Source: Gemmatimonadota bacterium (GTDB taxonomy: Bacteria > Latescibacterota > UBA2968). Taken from it: DNA of 43,083 bases. Below are positions 17,673 through 27,078 of this stretch, one piece after another; within the stretch, counting starts at the first letter, position 1, and every line of letters starts with the position of its first letter. The notes under the pieces were generated by a model. The model had not been told where the DNA came from and ran no database searches. It saw only the letters and a program-made list of their open reading frames with translations. The stretch covers positions 1 to 43,083 of the forward strand of contig PBWH01000030.1 in NCBI GenBank assembly GCA_002727195.1. The letters are read 5' to 3'. Made by a program: the position numbers and the translations under genes.

Positions 17673-17702
17673 TATGTAGATGATGACCAAGGAGCAGAAG
17701 TG

Positions 17703-20588
17703 ATGGATCAGGGCGAGTATAACTTCCGTGACATCGAAACCAAGTGGCGGAAGTACTGGATCGACAAGAAGACATTCCGGACGCCGGGGCCGGGGGACGA
17801 CGGCTTCGATTCCGACCAGCCCAAATGTTACGTCCTCGATATGTTCCCCTACACGAGTGGCGAAGGGCTTCACATCGGCCACCCCAAGGGCTACATCGCG
17901 ACCGACATCTATGCCCGGTTCAAGAAGGCCAACGGGTATAACGTGCTCCACCCGATGGGGTTCGACAGCTTCGGGCTGCCAGCCGAGCAGTACGCCGTCA
18001 CGAACAACGTCCATCCTCAGGTCTACACCGAGGAGAACATCAAGGTCATCACCGAGCAGCTGCAGTATCTGGGGATGGGCTACGATTGGGATCGTGAACT
18101 TGCGACCTCACGGCCGGAGTTCTACCACTGGACACAGTGGATCTTCCTGCAGCTATATGGCGCCTGGTTCGATCCTGATCACGAGTGGACCGACGAGGCC
18201 GGTGTCGCCCAGGTTGGGAAGGCCTGGCCGATCGAGTCACTGGAGGAGGCATTCGCTGGTGGCCGTGAGCTGACCGAGGTGGACCTGGCTGCGATCGGGG
18301 CCGACTCGCAGGTCTCCTGGGCGGACCTGTCCGAAACCCAGAAGTATCGTGTGATCAACAACTATCGTCTCGCCTACGAAGAAGAAGCTGTCGTGAACTG
18401 GTGTCCGCGGTTGGGGACGGTGCTGGCCAACGAGGAGGTCACGAACGACGGCCTGAGCGAGCGGGGAGACCATCCGGTATACCGACGTCCCCTCCGGCAG
18501 TGGATCATGCGGATTACGGACTATGCGGATCGCCTGTTGGCCGACCTGGCCGCAGATAAATTGCCGGATGGTAATAGCGGGAGCTTCACCCTCGACTGGC
18601 CGGATGCCCTGAAGCGCATGCAGACAAACTGGATCGGCCAGAGCGAGGGCGCCGAGGTCGACTTCGACGTTCTGGCGAGCGGATCCGATTCCGTATGCGG
18701 ACAGGTTCGGGTGTTCACCACGCGTCCCGACACGCTGTTTGGCGCCACCTTCATGGTATTGGCGCCCGCCCACCCGCTGGTGGATCCAGGATCGGACCAG
18801 TATAACGTGCCTGAAGCGTGGCCCGAAGAGACACTGGATGCGTGGAAGGGTGAAGATCCAGCCAGGGACATCCGGACGGCGATCGCTGAATACGCTAGGG
18901 AGGCCGAACGCGCCCAGCTGGCGAAAGAGCGCGAAGAGAAAGACAAAACGGGTCTGTTTGCAGGGTTCTATGCGCTGAATCCCGTGAGCGGGAAGAAGGT
19001 GCCTGTCTTTGTCGCCGACTACGTGTCGATGGACTACGGTTCCGGAGCGATCATGGCTGTTCCGGCCCACGACGACCGCGACTACGACTTCGCGAAGGCA
19101 TTCGAGCTGGATATCATCGAAGTCGTCCAGGCCCCGGAAGGGGAGGAGACACATTGCTTCACGGGCGATGGCACATCCGTGAATTCACCGCCAGAGGGTG
19201 AGGAGACTCCTTATGCCATCACTGGTCTCTCAACGCCTGATGCGAAGCGGCAGATCATCAAGGCCCTGTCACAGAACGGTCGGGGTCAGTCCGCAATCAA
19301 CTACAAGCTCCGGGATTGGGTGTTCTCCCGTCAGCACTATTGGGGTGAGCCCTTCCCGCTGGCGCACACGCCGGACGGCCGGGCCATCACGACGGACATT
19401 CCCGTGCTGCTGCCGGAAATGGAAGACTTCCATCCTGAGACCTCCGATTCACCGGACGCACCGATCCGTCCGCCTTTCGGCCGAGCAGGCGATGACTGGC
19501 GCCTGGTAGACGTCGACGGGGATACCTACGAGCGTGAGCTGAACTCGATGCCTCAATGGGCTGGCTCCTGCTGGTACTATCTGCGGTTCATGGATCCGGC
19601 CAACGGAGGCGCCTTCTGTGGCAACGAGGAGCAGCGATACTTCGGGCCGGTCGACCTGTATGTCGGTGGCGCCGAGCACGCGGTCCTGCATCTGCTCTAC
19701 TCACGGTTCTGGCACAAGGTGCTGTATGATCTGGGCCACGTCGCCACGCCGGAGCCTTTCCGGAAGCTGTTCAACCAGGGCATGATCACGGCCGACGCGT
19801 TTACGGACGATCGCGGCGTCTATGTCGACATTCGTGACGTCGAAGTCCGAGATGGGGAAGGCTACCACCGGGAAACCGGCGCTGCCCTGACGAAGTCACC
19901 GGGCAAGATGGGGAAGCGCTACAAAAATGGTCTTCCCCCGGAGGAGGTCGGGGAGCAGTACGGCGTCGATGCACTCAGGCTGTATGAAATGTATATGGGA
20001 CCCCTGGACGCGAGCGCTCCCTGGAGTATGGACGGCATCCGAGGGATGCAGCGGTTCCTGCAACGAGCGTGGCGAAACTTTGTCACGCCGGAGCGTAAGC
20101 CGGCGATCGGGGGCGAACTCACCGATGACCTGGAGAAGCTGCTCCACCAGACCATCATTCGCGTGACAGACCACTTGGACGGGCTGCGATTCAACACTGC
20201 CATCGCTGCGTTGATCGAGTTGAACAATGCGATCAGCGGACAGGAGAAGATCACGGAGGAGCTGTATCGCGCGTTCGTCCTGATGCTGGCTCCCTTCGCC
20301 CCTCATTTCTGTGAGGAAATTTGGGTGATGATGGGAGAGGAGGAGGGTGCGATTTCCTCCCAGCCATGGCCGACGGCGCGGGAAGATTTGGCCAAGGCGG
20401 ACACGATCGAGATGCCAGTTCAGGTGAACGGCAAGATGCGGGCGAAGTTCTCGGTGGCCGCTGACGCAGACCAGGAAGAGGTCCAGCGACTGGCCCTCGA
20501 GCAGGAGAACGTCGTCCGCCATTTGGAAGGGAACGAACCACGCAAGATCATCGTGGTTCCAGGTCGCATGGTGAACATCGTTGTCTGA
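17703..20588 (+). CDS. leuS: leucyl-tRNA synthetase
   Basis: LeuRS charges tRNA-Leu and edits misactivated amino acids. The 961-residue class I enzyme has HIGH as HIGH (residues 57-60, within GLHIGHPKGY), a CP1 editing domain with TTRPDTLFGATF and GSGAIMAVPAHDDRDYDFA, and a C-terminal anticodon domain. The signature KMSKS loop reads KMGKRYKN, a variant seen in some bacterial LeuRS lineages. ATG 17703 is preferred over GTG 17700 because of spacing from AAGGAG. The stop overlaps the glycosyltransferase start by 8 nt. Confidence 0.96.
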   Translation: MDQGEYNFRDIETKWRKYWIDKKTFRTPGPGDDGFDSDQPKCYVLDMFPYTSGEGLHIGHPKGYIATDIYARFKKANGYNVLHPMGFDSFGLPAEQYAVTNNVHPQVYTEENIKVITEQLQYLGMGYDWDRELATSRPEFYHWTQWIFLQLYGAWFDPDHEWTDEAGVAQVGKAWPIESLEEAFAGGRELTEVDLAAIGADSQVSWADLSETQKYRVINNYRLAYEEEAVVNWCPRLGTVLANEEVTNDGLSERGDHPVYRRPLRQWIMRITDYADRLLADLAADKLPDGNSGSFTLDWPDALKRMQTNWIGQSEGAEVDFDVLASGSDSVCGQVRVFTTRPDTLFGATFMVLAPAHPLVDPGSDQYNVPEAWPEETLDAWKGEDPARDIRTAIAEYAREAERAQLAKEREEKDKTGLFAGFYALNPVSGKKVPVFVADYVSMDYGSGAIMAVPAHDDRDYDFAKAFELDIIEVVQAPEGEETHCFTGDGTSVNSPPEGEETPYAITGLSTPDAKRQIIKALSQNGRGQSAINYKLRDWVFSRQHYWGEPFPLAHTPDGRAITTDIPVLLPEMEDFHPETSDSPDAPIRPPFGRAGDDWRLVDVDGDTYERELNSMPQWAGSCWYYLRFMDPANGGAFCGNEEQRYFGPVDLYVGGAEHAVLHLLYSRFWHKVLYDLGHVATPEPFRKLFNQGMITADAFTDDRGVYVDIRDVEVRDGEGYHRETGAALTKSPGKMGKRYKNGLPPEEVGEQYGVDALRLYEMYMGPLDASAPWSMDGIRGMQRFLQRAWRNFVTPERKPAIGGELTDDLEKLLHQTIIRVTDHLDGLRFNTAIAALIELNNAISGQEKITEELYRAFVLMLAPFAPHFCEEIWVMMGEEEGAISSQPWPTAREDLAKADTIEMPVQVNGKMRAKFSVAADADQEEVQRLALEQENVVRHLEGNEPRKIIVVPGRMVNIVV

Positions 20589-21435
20589 TCCGGAGCGCAA
20601 ACCCGACGTCTCGACCGTCATCGTCAACACCAACACGAGGGATTGGCTTGAGGGGTGCCTGAACTCCCTGGAGGCGGCGGACAACTACGAATCCCTGCAG
20701 GTTATTGTGGTGGAGAACGCGTCGACGGACGGCTCGCGGGAGCTCCTGGCCGAGCGTTTCCCGTGGGCGCAGTCGATCCATCTGGAAAAGACGATCGGCT
20801 TCGGTCCGGCCAACAACGTCGGTGCACGGGAAGCGAAGTCCGACATCCTGCTGTTCCTGAACCAGGACACGGTTGTCGAGCCGGACTCGCTCCGGTTGTT
20901 TCTGGAAGCGCTGGACGACCACCCAAATTGGGGAGCGGCCGGTGGCATCATCTTCGACGGAGATGATGAACGCGAGTGTTCGACCGGGTCGTACCCCACC
21001 ATGGCCTCGCTCGTTCTGAATCGCCTGCTGATCACCATACCCTTCCTGCGACCACTTTTCGGACTGAGCGCTTTCCAGCATTGGAAGGGATACGATCGGA
21101 TCCGCCACGTCGGCTGGGTGACCGGCGCATATCTGTGGATACGGCGCGATCTCTTCGAGACCATCGGGGGATTCGACGAAGCGATCTTCCTCTACTGTGA
21201 GGACGTGGATCTCTGTTATCGGGTTACTGAGAGGGGTTACGACTGCCTGTATCTGCCTGCGGGGCCGATCGTACACCACCGGAACAAGGCGCCCGTTCCT
21301 CGTGAACGAAAAATGATGCAGCGCGAGTACCTGGCCTATTTCGGGCGTAAACACTACCAGCTATCCCGCTACACGCTGACCAGGGCGCTACTGTGGTTCC
21401 TGGCGAGAAACGTGAAGAACGAGCGAGCGAACTGA
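20581..21435 (+). CDS. glycosyltransferase family 2 (rhamnosyltransferase-like)
   Basis: A 284-residue GT-A glycosyltransferase. The N-terminal core has STVIVNTNTRDWLEGCLNSL, VIVVENASTDGS and FGPANNVGAREA, followed by LFLNQDTVVEPDSL, where NQD takes the place of the DxD metal motif, as in WbbL/rhamnosyltransferase-type family members. GAYLWIRRDLFETIGGFDE and YCEDVDLCYRVTERG are typical acceptor-side motifs. There is no transmembrane segment. Together with the epimerase downstream it probably decorates a surface polysaccharide; the donor sugar is not determined. The start is TTG, overlapping leuS. Confidence 0.85.
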   Translation: MSDPERKPDVSTVIVNTNTRDWLEGCLNSLEAADNYESLQVIVVENASTDGSRELLAERFPWAQSIHLEKTIGFGPANNVGAREAKSDILLFLNQDTVVEPDSLRLFLEALDDHPNWGAAGGIIFDGDDERECSTGSYPTMASLVLNRLLITIPFLRPLFGLSAFQHWKGYDRIRHVGWVTGAYLWIRRDLFETIGGFDEAIFLYCEDVDLCYRVTERGYDCLYLPAGPIVHHRNKAPVPRERKMMQREYLAYFGRKHYQLSRYTLTRALLWFLARNVKNERAN

Positions 21436-21448
21436 GGAGGATGTGAGG

Positions 21449-22582
21449 ATGAGTGCGGACGAAAAACGCATACTGGTGACCGGTGGACTGGGCTTTATCG
21501 GATCCTTCTTGGTCGATGCGCTCGTCAAGAAGGGGCACCGGGTCAGGATATACGATAACCTGGAGCCACAGGTGCATACCTCGGGCGAGATTCCGGATTA
21601 CGTGAATCCTGAAGCGGAAGTTGTCCAGGGCGACATTCGGGACTACGACACCCTCCTCAAGGCGATGGACGGAATCGAGGTCGTCTTCCACGAAGCGGCC
21701 ATGGTCGGGATGGGGCAGTCCCAGTACCAGATCAAGAAGTATGTAGACGTGAATACGGGGGGAACGGCGAACCTGCTCGACATCATCGTCAACCACAAAC
21801 GGGAAGAGATCCAGAAGATGGTCGTGGCGGCCTCCCAGAGCAGTTACGGCGAGGGGGCCTATCTGTGTAAAGACCACGGTCTTCAGCGCCCCGGCTTAAG
21901 GGATGACGATCAACTGGCGGAAGGCCACTGGGAGCTCTTCTGCCCGGTCTGCGGTGGCCCCCTGGAGGCAGTCGGGATTTCGGAAAAAGCGGAGCGGATC
22001 TGCTACGCGATCTACGCGCATACCAAGACCGATCAGGAAGAGATGGTCCTGAACATCGGGAAGGCGTATGACATTCCCGCTGTGGCGCTCCGATACTTCA
22101 ATGTGTATGGACCCAGACAGTCGCTTTCCAACCCGTATACGGGTGTGGCAGCGATCTTTATGAGTCGGATCAAGAACGAGAACCCGCCGGTCATCTACGA
22201 GGACGGAGAGCAGTCACGCGACTTCGTGAGCGTCCACGATATCGTGCAGGCGAATCTGCTGGCGATGGAGAAGGGTGAGGCGAACTACGAGTCGTTCAAC
22301 GTCGGTTCCGGTGAAAGGGTTTCGATCCGTCAGGTGGCCGAGACGCTCGAGAAGGTTTACGGGCAGGAACAGCTTGGGGTGGAGATTACGGGGCGCTATC
22401 GGTCGGGGGACACACGCCATTGCTTCCCGACCATTGAGAAGATCCAGACGAGGCTCGGCTACAAGCCATCTGTCACGTTCCTGCAGGGGATGGAGGAACT
22501 CGTTGTCTGGTCGGACGGGCAGGAGGCCGTCGATCAGTTCGAGAAAGCGAGATCCGAGCTGGAGAGCCGGGGACTCGCCTGA
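21449..22582 (+). CDS. NAD-dependent epimerase/dehydratase with cysteine-containing insertion
   Basis: A 377-residue extended SDR sugar-nucleotide epimerase or dehydratase. The Rossmann motif is TGGLGFIGS (residues 11-19) and the catalytic YxxxK is YAHTK (Tyr189, Lys193), with ALRYFNVYGPRQ downstream. Between the Ser/Ser active strand (AASQSSYGEG, about 128) and YxxxK lies a roughly 40-residue insertion with Cys140 and C165-x2-C168 (CPVCGG), resembling part of a zinc ribbon. The start is ATG 21449, 8 nt after GAGGAGG; GTG 21443 is too close to it. Substrate unknown; UDP-glucose- or dTDP-rhamnose-type epimerase is plausible. It converges on gcvT with a 4-nt gap. Confidence 0.85.
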   Translation: MSADEKRILVTGGLGFIGSFLVDALVKKGHRVRIYDNLEPQVHTSGEIPDYVNPEAEVVQGDIRDYDTLLKAMDGIEVVFHEAAMVGMGQSQYQIKKYVDVNTGGTANLLDIIVNHKREEIQKMVVAASQSSYGEGAYLCKDHGLQRPGLRDDDQLAEGHWELFCPVCGGPLEAVGISEKAERICYAIYAHTKTDQEEMVLNIGKAYDIPAVALRYFNVYGPRQSLSNPYTGVAAIFMSRIKNENPPVIYEDGEQSRDFVSVHDIVQANLLAMEKGEANYESFNVGSGERVSIRQVAETLEKVYGQEQLGVEITGRYRSGDTRHCFPTIEKIQTRLGYKPSVTFLQGMEELVVWSDGQEAVDQFEKARSELESRGLA

Positions 22583-22586
22583 TTCC

Positions 22587-23687
22587 TCAGCGTGAGGGTC
22601 GACGGTAGAAGGGTCGTTTGACCTGGATGGCCCTCGCTACCTTGTCGCGAATCTTGATCCCCACTTCCTGGCCGATTCGGGCAAAATCTGTCCGGACATA
22701 CCCCATACCGATCTGTTTTTTTAACCACGGTGCAAGTGAGCCGCTGGTCACCTCGCCGATCGGGCTCCCAGAATCATTCACAATCTCGTAGCCCTGCCTG
22801 GGAATCGCCCGATCCACCATTTCCAGCATTACCAGCGACTTCGACGTGCCGGAGGCTCGCTGCTCGCGCATCCTGTCCGCTCCCACGTAGTCGCCCGTTT
22901 TGGAGACAGCAAACCCCAGTTTCGCCTCGAGCGGGGACGTATCCTCGTCCAATTCGTGTCCGTAAAGGGCGAGGGATGCCTCCAGGCGAAGGGTGTCACG
23001 CGCACCCAACCCGCAAAGCGAAACACACTCCAGATCGGCAATCTGAGACCATAGCCGAACGGCATTTTCCGCCGATACAAAGATTTCGACCCCGTTTTCA
23101 CCCGTATAGCCACTTGTGGCCACCAGGACGGCCATATCGTCGATATCGGCCTCTACAAGCGCGTGAAACGGAACTTCGGATAGATCTCCACCGACCAGAG
23201 ACGCAGCAACCGTGAGGGCCAGAGGCCCCTGCAACGCCACCAGAGCGTGCTGGTCACTTTCATTTGTGACATCAGCGCCAGCGAATCCTTTACAGACCGT
23301 CTGAACGTGTGCCCAATCCTTGTCGATATTGCCCGCATTGACGACAACCAGGTAATCGGATTCGTCGCGGCGGTAGACCATTGCATCATCAATCGTCCCA
23401 CCATTGCCATTCAGCAAGAAGGTGTAGTGACAGGCTCCGGTAGAAAGCTCTGCGATGTCGTTCGTGGTTAGATGTTGCAGGAGATCACATGCGGCCAGCC
23501 CACGGAAGGCGAATTCGCCCATATGGCTGACGTCAAAGAGACCGCAAGAAGAACGAACGGCGTGGTGCTCCTCCTTGATCGAGGAGTATTGGACAGGCAT
23601 ATCCCACCCGCCAAACGGCACCATGCGTGCGCCAGCTTCAACGTGAGCAACATGCAGCGGGGTCTGCTTGGTATCGGCTCTAGGCAT
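22587..23687 (-). CDS. gcvT: glycine cleavage system aminomethyltransferase (T protein)
   Basis: GcvT transfers the aminomethyl carbon from the H protein to tetrahydrofolate, releasing ammonia. The product from ATG 23687 has 366 residues, the normal length (MPRADTKQTPLHVAHVEAGA). The longer frame upstream adds a non-homologous leader. Family motifs include MVPFGGWDMPVQY, DVSHMGEF, GYTGENGVEIF and GLGARDTLRLEASLALYGHEL. No gcvH or gcvP gene lies in the window, and I see no glycine riboswitch upstream. A related folate-dependent enzyme is possible, but the full-length motif set favours GcvT. Confidence 0.93.
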   Translation of the reverse strand: MPRADTKQTPLHVAHVEAGARMVPFGGWDMPVQYSSIKEEHHAVRSSCGLFDVSHMGEFAFRGLAACDLLQHLTTNDIAELSTGACHYTFLLNGNGGTIDDAMVYRRDESDYLVVVNAGNIDKDWAHVQTVCKGFAGADVTNESDQHALVALQGPLALTVAASLVGGDLSEVPFHALVEADIDDMAVLVATSGYTGENGVEIFVSAENAVRLWSQIADLECVSLCGLGARDTLRLEASLALYGHELDEDTSPLEAKLGFAVSKTGDYVGADRMREQRASGTSKSLVMLEMVDRAIPRQGYEIVNDSGSPIGEVTSGSLAPWLKKQIGMGYVRTDFARIGQEVGIKIRDKVARAIQVKRPFYRRPSR

Positions 23688-23815
23688 TGGTATTGATAAA
23701 TTCTGGAGTAGAGGGAAGTCAGGGGACCGTGTCCCGGGAGAGAAGAAGGATGGAAACAAATAGTCACACAAACAGGTTTACATAATGTATCTTATACCAG
23801 GAAGGGTCGGGTGGA

Positions 23816-24496
23816 TTAATCGACGTGGATTCCCAGGATGCCTAGCTCGGTCTTCGCGGCCCTGTTTACTGCCGACTCGGGATAGTCGCCGATCACGCGC
23901 TGGAGTGTCTCCTTGGCTCGGTCGGGATTTCCACCCGCAAGATAGCTCCTGGCTGCTTCCATCAAGGCAAGCGGTACATACGGCGTCTGTGAATGCGAAT
24001 CGGCGTAGCTAAGGAGTTGCTGGCCGGCGCCCAACGGATTGCCCTGGGCCTCCATACACGACGCAATGCCCGCCGTAGCACCATAGACCTCGGGACCCGA
24101 CGGATCGTCGGCACCGTCCAAGAATTTATGGTACTGGGCGCTTGACTCTTCGAAACGGCCCTGATCAAAGTAGATATTCGCCAGTGTTAGAATCGCTCGA
24201 CCGCCGATCGTCTCCCCAGAGTAATCCGAAGCCACGGCTTGAGCTATTGTTATAGCGCTGCTCATATTCCCTTGCATAAGAGCGACTTGTACGTCACCGA
24301 TTGCGTCAAGTGCAGCCTGGGTGCGCTTGTTGGCGTTATCCTGGATGAAGAAGCCAATCAGGGAAGCCACAACGACCGCTCCGAGCCCGGCTAGGATCTT
24401 CGGGTAATTCTCTTCCGTGTAAGTGATTAGCCGGAATATGGCGGAGGTGAATTCGTCGTCGTGAAGCTCTTCTTTGGAAAGGCGATCTCTGGGCAT
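23816..24496 (-). CDS. membrane-anchored tetratricopeptide repeat protein (YfgM-like)
   Basis: A 226-residue protein with an N-terminal cytoplasmic stretch, one transmembrane segment (about residues 34-52, ILAGLGAVVVASLIGFFI) and a periplasmic TPR region. Helical repeats are visible as ILTLANIYFDQGRFEESSAQY and LMEAARSYLAGGNPDRAKETL. The topology resembles YfgM/TPR_21 proteins, which accompany the Sec translocon in Proteobacteria. Assignment is by architecture only; function unknown. It lies between the flagellin and gcvT genes, all on the minus strand, but with gaps large enough to be separate units. Confidence 0.8.
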   Translation of the reverse strand: MPRDRLSKEELHDDEFTSAIFRLITYTEENYPKILAGLGAVVVASLIGFFIQDNANKRTQAALDAIGDVQVALMQGNMSSAITIAQAVASDYSGETIGGRAILTLANIYFDQGRFEESSAQYHKFLDGADDPSGPEVYGATAGIASCMEAQGNPLGAGQQLLSYADSHSQTPYVPLALMEAARSYLAGGNPDRAKETLQRVIGDYPESAVNRAAKTELGILGIHVD

Positions 24497-24594
24497 AAGT
24501 CGGTGCTTTTTGAGTGCGTTAAGGTGTATGGTTCCGACGCGTTACATTAACTGAAAACAAGGTATAAGGCAAGTTCAAAGCCATATACAGAAGC

Positions 24595-24626
24595 GGCTCC
24601 TCTGCCCGTTTTCGGGTCGAGGAGCC
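24595..24626 (-). terminator. hairpin downstream of the flagellin gene
   Basis: An 8-bp stem (GGCTCCTC / GAGGAGCC) encloses an inner CCCG-TTTT-CGGG stem, forming a strong two-part hairpin 28 nt after the flagellin stop. There is no clean U-tract on the minus strand, so termination or 3' mRNA protection are both possible. Confidence 0.55.
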
Positions 24627-24653
24627 GGTCATCTGTGTGTTTTGTGCTGGTCG

Positions 24654-25850
24654 TTATTGCAGGAGCGACAGGAAGTTCTGCGGAGCCGCGTTCGCCTGAG
24701 CGAGAAGAGCTGTGCCGGATTGTGTAAGGATCTGGTTCTTGGTGAAGTCGGTGACCTCTTCCGTGACGTCTGCATCGCGAATACCTGATTCCGAGGCAGT
24801 CATGTTCTCAACCGCCACGTTGTTCTTCCGGATCGTGGTCCCCAAGCGGTTCTGCTGAGCGCCCAAGTCGCTTCGAATCTGGGCGATCGTGTCGATGGCC
24901 AAGTCGATCGTAGAGATCGCCGATCGAGCAGCCTCGAGGGCGCTGAGGGACATCCCGCCCAGGCTGAGGGTTGGCCCCGTGGCCCGGAGATCGTTGATGG
25001 TGAGCTCGATACGGTCCACAGCGCGGTTCTCGGACCCGACCTGGATACTTCCACCGGTCCCGCCTTCGACGACGATTGACCGGCCACCCAGTTCTCCATC
25101 GCGGTATCCATCAGTCGCCGGGTCTGAGAGCGAGGCCGGTCTGGTCCCGGACAACGTCAGAGTGACCCCTAGTCGATCGAAGTTTGCCACGATGGCGGAT
25201 CCTGTTGCGACAACACCGCCGGCGCCATCGTTATCCAGCGCCGGGCCGATATCGATGGTCTGGGTCGCGACGCCGTTCCCCAAAGTTATTTGATTGTCGG
25301 TGGGGCCAACATCAATAAACGTATAAGTTCCTGATTCTGCGCCAGTTACCTTGACGTCGATTAAGCCCGTGGTCGTGGATTGCAAAGCAGTCGAAGCCGT
25401 CGGGTCCGTACTGACGACGTTGCCGAAACCGCGCAGAAGCGTCTGTTCGTTATACTGGGTACCGTTCGCAATCCGATCGATTTCCGTAATCAGCTGGACG
25501 GACTCTGCGTTGATTGCCTCACGATTCTGGTCGCTCACCGTGGACGAGGCAGACTGCATCGCCAGTTCGCGCATCCGGATGAGGATAGCGCTGACTTCAT
25601 TGAGCGCTCCTTCAGCCGTCTGAATCATGTTTGTCCCCTGTTCGGCGTTCCTTGTTCCAACGACCAGGCTGCGAATCTCGGCTCTGAGACCCTCCGAAAC
25701 CTGCAATCCACTCGGATCGTCCGCCCCGCGGTTGATTCTCAGCCCGGAGGACAGTCGCTCGAGATTGGTGCCCAGCCTTCTGCTGGTATTACCAAGGTGG
25801 CGATCCGTGTTGAACGCCATAATGTTGCTGTTGACCATAAAGCCTGGCAT
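24654..25850 (-). CDS. fliC: flagellin
   Basis: The main filament subunit. The start is ATG 25850 (MPGFMVNSNIMAFN), placed after AGGAGGG; the product has 398 residues. The N-terminal D0/D1 region (about 1-145) has NTSRRLGTNLERLSSGLRIN, GADDPSGLQVSEGLR and the EGALNEVSAILIRMREL heptad helix. The C-terminal D1/D0 region has RSDLGAQQNRLGTTI and ends in the expected AQANAAPQNFLSLLQ. The central 150 residues are variable and Gly/Thr-rich, forming the exposed domain. A sigma-28 type promoter lies upstream. A degenerate second copy is divergently oriented on the other side of a 373-nt intergenic region. Confidence 0.96.
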   Translation of the reverse strand: MPGFMVNSNIMAFNTDRHLGNTSRRLGTNLERLSSGLRINRGADDPSGLQVSEGLRAEIRSLVVGTRNAEQGTNMIQTAEGALNEVSAILIRMRELAMQSASSTVSDQNREAINAESVQLITEIDRIANGTQYNEQTLLRGFGNVVSTDPTASTALQSTTTGLIDVKVTGAESGTYTFIDVGPTDNQITLGNGVATQTIDIGPALDNDGAGGVVATGSAIVANFDRLGVTLTLSGTRPASLSDPATDGYRDGELGGRSIVVEGGTGGSIQVGSENRAVDRIELTINDLRATGPTLSLGGMSLSALEAARSAISTIDLAIDTIAQIRSDLGAQQNRLGTTIRKNNVAVENMTASESGIRDADVTEEVTDFTKNQILTQSGTALLAQANAAPQNFLSLLQ

Positions 25851-26223
25851 AGTGCGACCCTCCTGCTCCTGTCCCTTACTTTGAGTGTTACAACACACAC
25901 AATGATACAGAATGGTATCACTTCATATACCGTTTATCGACTCTCCCTCATTCGACTTTAGCAGAAAAGTTCACTGCGAGCTCAGGACTATGGTGGCTGA
26001 GGTGGGCCAGGTTCGGGCCAGATCCCTCTACCTACAGGCATTCCGCAGAAAAAATCGGATGAAATTCAAGATTCGCTGGAGCGAACTCGATTATCGAGGT
26101 AGACCGGTAAACCAACCTGGTTGTCAGGTAGTCCACAGGCCTGCCGGAAATCGCGAAAGGAGCCACGGGGACACACCGCCTGAGTAGTTGCATCACACAC
26201 ACTGGCCAGGTACAGGTATCGCC
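25851..26223. promoter_or_regulatory. divergent intergenic region between the two flagellin loci
   Basis: 373 nt without a gene. The left part holds the flagellin leader and sigma-28 promoter. The leader contains a 6-bp inverted repeat, TGATAC-N6-GTATCA (25903-25920), and three GGA motifs around the ribosome-binding site. The right part, upstream of the decayed flagellin, shows a CTCGAT-T-ATCGAG palindrome (about 26086-26099) but no convincing promoter. Confidence 0.6.
25934..25960 (-). promoter_or_regulatory. sigma-28 (FliA) type promoter for flagellin
   Basis: On the minus strand TAAAGTCG, an 11-nt spacer and GTCGATAA match the sigma-28 consensus TAAAGTTT-N11-GCCGATAA at 13 of 16 positions with exact spacing. 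The start would fall near 25927, giving a leader of about 75 nt before the flagellin ATG. Confidence 0.8.
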
Positions 26224-27078
26224 GTGCCACTCCGAGTCAATAACAACATCTCCGGGATCAATACCCAAAGACAGTTGAAAATCACGAATATGGACCTTGC
26301 GAACCAGGTCGGACGGTTGTCATCTTGTTTGAAGGTGATTCGTACCGACGACGACGCTGCAGGCCTGAGCGTTTCCGAAGGTTTGAGGGCCGAAATTAGC
26401 AGCTTCCTCCAAGGCATTCGGAACTCCGAACAGGCAACCAACCTTCTTCAGGTTGCCGAAGGTGCGCTTAACGCCGAGTTCACTGAACTCATCAGCAAAG
26501 TCGACCGCGTCGCCCAGGTCGCCTCCTACAACAACACTGCTCTGCTGGCCGACTAAGGGAACGGCGTCGCAACTCAGACCATCGACCTCGGGCCCACGCT
26601 CGACTTCGACGCCGCCGGGCGCGTGGTGGCGACCGGGTCTTCAATCGTCGCCAATCTTGACAGGCTGAGCGTCCAGTTGACGCTGAGTGGTCTACGGGGC
26701 ACGGATGGCCTCAGCCCCGCCTCTGACGGGTTCCGTGATGGAAACCTGAAAGGGCTAGTGATCTCGCTGGATTCTGGAACCGGGGGAACCTTCCAGATTG
26801 GACCAGATGACGGAGCCGTGCACAGGATTGAGGCGACGATCAGGGATACGTGGGCAACAGGAGCAACGCTGAACCTTGGGTCTGCCTCCGTTTCCACGGC
26901 TGCATCCTCTCAGGATATGATTGGCCGTATCGACATTGCTATTCAGGAGGTTGTGCAGACCCGCGGAGATTTGGGGGCCCTGCAGAACCGCCTTTCTGCG
27001 AACATAAATGCGAATGCGGTGATGGCTGAGAACGACCAGGCCAATCTTGCCGAAGCGAGCGTGCTGAATCTGTTGTAA
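26224..27078 (+). pseudogene. degenerate flagellin paralogue
   Basis: From a GTG at 26224 the frame reads PLRVNNNISGINTQRQLK and SVSEGLRAEISSFLQGIRNS, clearly the flagellin N-terminus. It has an in-frame TAA at 26554-26556 and continues in the same frame with GNGVATQTIDLG, closely matching the intact flagellin (GNGVATQTIDIG), to LNLL at 27078. Compared with the intact copy it lacks about 30 residues after EGALN, about 50 residues around the stop, and the last roughly 30 residues that form D0. The missing C-terminal helix alone should prevent polymerisation. No sigma-28 promoter was seen. It is most likely a decayed duplicate, though a sequence reservoir for recombination cannot be excluded. 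Confidence 0.88.

Noticed and set aside
23688..23815. Glycine riboswitch upstream of gcvT
   Set aside because: I looked for the paired-aptamer arrangement in this 128-nt gap and saw no convincing conserved core or terminator.
26554..26556. In-frame TAA in the second flagellin as a recoding event
   Set aside because: TAA is not a known selenocysteine or pyrrolysine codon, no recoding structure is seen, and the gene also has deletions and lacks its C-terminal helix.
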